Shown: piece after piece, positions 6,948 to 8,416 of the stretch
Layout: every line of letters starts with the position of its first letter
Numbering within the stretch: the first letter of the stretch is position 1
Assembly (NCBI GenBank): GCA_016867955.1
Contig: VGIE01000079.1
Location: 1-8,416, forward strand
DNA: 8,416 nt
Source: Betaproteobacteria bacterium
Lineage (GTDB): Bacteria > Pseudomonadota > Gammaproteobacteria > Burkholderiales > SG8-39
Direction of reading: 5' to 3'
The notes under the pieces: generated by a model
The model's database searches: none
Seen by the model: the letters and a program-made list of their open reading frames with translations, nothing else
Told to the model about the DNA's origin: nothing
Made by a program: the position numbers and the translations under genes

Positions 6948-7892
6948 TCAGGAATCAAAGCGCGCGCCCTTGCTCAGCGGGAATCCGCGCAGGAACTCCG
7001 CAATTGGCAGTCGCTTTCCCCCAGGACGCTGCAATTCCATCAGGTCCAGCTCGCCGCTGCCGCATGCAACACGGACCGTTTCGTCCGAAACGGCGCGAAT
7101 CTCGCCGGGCAGTCCGCAGCCCGGCGAGGCCGGCGCCGCCATTGACTCACGCACCCGCCAGATCTTGATTTCCCGGCCGTCCAACATCGTTACGGCACCT
7201 GGTAAAGGACTGAAGGCGCGAACCAGCCGTGACAGCGCCGGCGCAGGCAATCGCCAGTCGATGCGTACTTCTGCCTTTTCGATCTTGCGGGCATAGGTCA
7301 CTCCGTCCTGCGGCTGCGGCTGCTCGACAAGGTGACCCTCCTGAAGTCGCTCCAGCGCGGTGACGATTAGCCGTGCACCAAGCCTGGCCAATCGATCGCG
7401 CAGGCTCCCCGCATCATCTTCGGTGCCAATCGCGCAGGATTCGCGTAGCAGCATCGGGCCGGTGTCCAGCCCTGCGTCCATGCGCATGATGGTGATTCCG
7501 GTCTCGGCATCGCCGGCGAGCAACGCGCGCTGGATCGGTGCGGCCCCGCGCCAGCGCGGCAGCAGGGAAGCGTGGATATTGAGCGCCCCTGACTTCGGGA
7601 TATCCAGCACTGCCTGTGGGAGGATCAGCCCATATGCCGCGACGACCATCACGTCGGAGGCCATGGCGCGCAATTCGTCCCGTATGACGGCATCCCTCAA
7701 GCTTGCGGGTTGCAGAACGCGAATGCCGTGACGAATCGCCAGCAGCTTGACAGGCGAAGCCTGTGCGTGGAGCCTGCGACCAGCCGGCCGGTCCGGCTTT
7801 GTGAGGGCACAACACACCATGTGACCGGCGGCGATCAACGCCTCGAGCGCCTGCGCGGCGAATGCGGGTGTGCCTGCAAAAATCAGCTTCAC
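6948..7892 (-). CDS. fmt: Methionyl-tRNA formyltransferase
   Basis: Fmt transfers a formyl group from 10-formyltetrahydrofolate to the amino group of initiator Met-tRNA in the cytoplasm. The 314-residue length matches the family (E. coli 315). The N-terminal domain starts with MKLIFAGTPAFAA and carries the tRNA-recognition loop region TKPDRPAGRR (31-40). The catalytic set is N105, H107 and D143, within NIHASLLPRWRGAAPIQ and MDAGLDTGP. The C-terminal OB-fold domain begins around 207 and includes RAFSPLPGA (225-233). The start is GTG, supported by a GGAG Shine-Dalgarno 9 bases upstream and an in-frame TGA eight codons back. It follows def by 153 bases, the usual functional pairing of formylation with deformylation. 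No terminator with a T tract follows it, so some read-through into rsmB is likely. Confidence 0.97.
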   Translation of the reverse strand: MKLIFAGTPAFAAQALEALIAAGHMVCCALTKPDRPAGRRLHAQASPVKLLAIRHGIRVLQPASLRDAVIRDELRAMASDVMVVAAYGLILPQAVLDIPKSGALNIHASLLPRWRGAAPIQRALLAGDAETGITIMRMDAGLDTGPMLLRESCAIGTEDDAGSLRDRLARLGARLIVTALERLQEGHLVEQPQPQDGVTYARKIEKAEVRIDWRLPAPALSRLVRAFSPLPGAVTMLDGREIKIWRVRESMAAPASPGCGLPGEIRAVSDETVRVACGSGELDLMELQRPGGKRLPIAEFLRGFPLSKGARFDS

Positions 7893-7901
7893 AGTCGAAC
7901 G

Positions 7902-7905
7902 CTCC
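7902..7905 (-). promoter_or_regulatory. Shine-Dalgarno sequence of fmt
   Basis: GGAG lies 9 bases before the GTG start of fmt, supporting that start over any downstream codon. Confidence 0.65.
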
Positions 7906-7927
7906 AGGCGAAATCACGCGATGTCTT

Positions 7928-7960
7928 GGGGCGCCTGACAGATTTGCCGTTAGGCGCCCC
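7928..7960. repeat. Inverted repeat in the def-fmt spacer (hairpin 1)
   Basis: The arms GGGGCGCCT (7928-7936) and AGGCGCCCC (7952-7960) are perfectly complementary over 9 base pairs. The stem extends inward by three more pairs if one G-U is allowed on the plus-strand RNA (A-C mismatch on the minus-strand RNA), leaving a 9-base loop. It ends 35 bases before the fmt start codon. No T tract follows on either strand, so it is not a standard intrinsic terminator. Confidence 0.6.
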
Positions 7961-7993
7961 GACTTGGGGGAGCACGAGGGTGTTTTTCCCTTC

Positions 7994-8021
7994 GTATGGT
8001 TGGGCATCCCCGCAGCCATAC
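7994..8021. repeat. Inverted repeat in the def-fmt spacer (hairpin 2)
   Basis: The arms GTATGGTTG (7994-8002) and CAGCCATAC (8013-8021) form 9 base pairs as plus-strand RNA with one G-U wobble. As minus-strand RNA the same position is a C-A mismatch. The loop is 10 bases. It lies 24 bases after the def stop codon. No T tract adjoins it. Confidence 0.5.
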
Positions 8022-8045
8022 CGCCTATTCGCGCGGTGTCGCTGA

Positions 8046-8416
8046 TCAGGCTGGCTCCCGGTCCAGCTTCTGCATTTTCGCCTTGATGCGGCTCTGTTTG
8101 AGACGGGAAAGGTAGTCCACGAACACCTTGCCCTGCAGGTGATCCATTTCGTGCTGGATGCAGACCGCCAACAATTCCTCCGCCTCGATTTCAAATGGCT
8201 TGCCATCAAGCCCGAAAGCCCCTACCTTGATCCACTCGGCACGTTCCACTTGGTCATAGATGCCGGGAACGGAGAGACAGCCTTCTTCGAACAAGCGTGC
8301 GCCCCGGGCGTCAATGATTTCAGGATTAATCAAAGTAATCAGATTATTACGCTCTTCCGAGACATCGATCACGATAACCTGCGAATGCACATCCACCTGC
8401 GTGGCCGCGAGCCCGA
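8046..8416 (-). CDS. def: Peptide deformylase, N-terminus cut by the window edge
   Basis: Def is a metal-dependent hydrolase that removes the formyl group from the N-terminal formyl-methionine of nascent proteins at the ribosome. About 122 residues are visible. All three family motifs are present: motif I as GLAATQ right at the window edge (the preceding glycine is cut off), motif II as EEGCLSVPG with the metal-binding cysteine, and motif III as QHEMDHLQGKVF with the two metal-binding histidines and the catalytic glutamate. The C-terminal tail SRLKQSRIKAKMQKL is typical of betaproteobacterial and gammaproteobacterial type I enzymes. The frame is open to the edge. A GTG at 8394-8396 is not the start because motif I lies upstream of it. 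About 45 residues should be missing, judging from the usual length near 168-170. Confidence 0.96.
   Translation of the reverse strand, partial: GLAATQVDVHSQVIVIDVSEERNNLITLINPEIIDARGARLFEEGCLSVPGIYDQVERAEWIKVGAFGLDGKPFEIEAEELLAVCIQHEMDHLQGKVFVDYLSRLKQSRIKAKMQKLDREPA

Noticed and set aside
7893..8045. Riboswitch in the def-fmt spacer
   Set aside because: The two stems do not match any riboswitch class I know, and the better pairing is on the opposite strand.
8394..8396. GTG as the start of def inside the window
   Set aside because: The same frame upstream encodes GLAATQ, the essential motif I of peptide deformylase, so the true start is beyond the window.

Overview
The window is a GC-rich (clearly above 60% by eye) stretch of bacterial chromosome with every supported gene on the minus strand. 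Read in the direction of transcription the order is def (5' end cut by the right edge), fmt, rsmB, a DUF4390 protein, an NtrY-type sensor kinase, an NtrX-type response regulator and trkA. The first codons of a possible trkH lie at the left edge. As far as I know, rsmB-DUF4390-ntrY-ntrX-trkA beside fmt/def is a betaproteobacterial arrangement. The proteins fit that class, but I cannot name a genus.

Right part (6948-8416): def and fmt process the N-terminal methionine. Fmt formylates initiator Met-tRNA and Def removes the formyl group from new proteins. They are separated by about 150 bases holding two imperfect inverted repeats. Middle part (4920-6832): rsmB (16S rRNA m5C967 methyltransferase) follows a 115-base gap that contains a perfect TATAAT hexamer. 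rsmB runs into the DUF4390 gene by a one-base TGATG overlap, and that gene runs into ntrY by a four-base GTGA overlap, so this looks like a translationally coupled operon. Left part (80-4923): the two-component pair ntrY/ntrX is followed after 60 bases by trkA, the NAD-binding regulatory subunit of Trk potassium uptake.

The genes combine housekeeping functions of translation with a membrane stress/redox-type sensor system and potassium uptake. The most unusual element is the response regulator. It keeps an intact receiver domain and Fis-type DNA-binding domain, but its central AAA+ domain has lost the Walker A lysine, the GAFTGA sigma-54 loop, the arginine-finger motif and the sensor II arginine. 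It should not be able to act as a sigma-54 activator. Also notable are a non-ATG start for four of the six complete genes and a hairpin over the presumed ribosome-binding site of ntrY. I found no RNA gene, mobile element or CRISPR array. Intergenic space is short (60, 29, 115 and 153 bases), so no gene-free stretch exceeds 300 bases.
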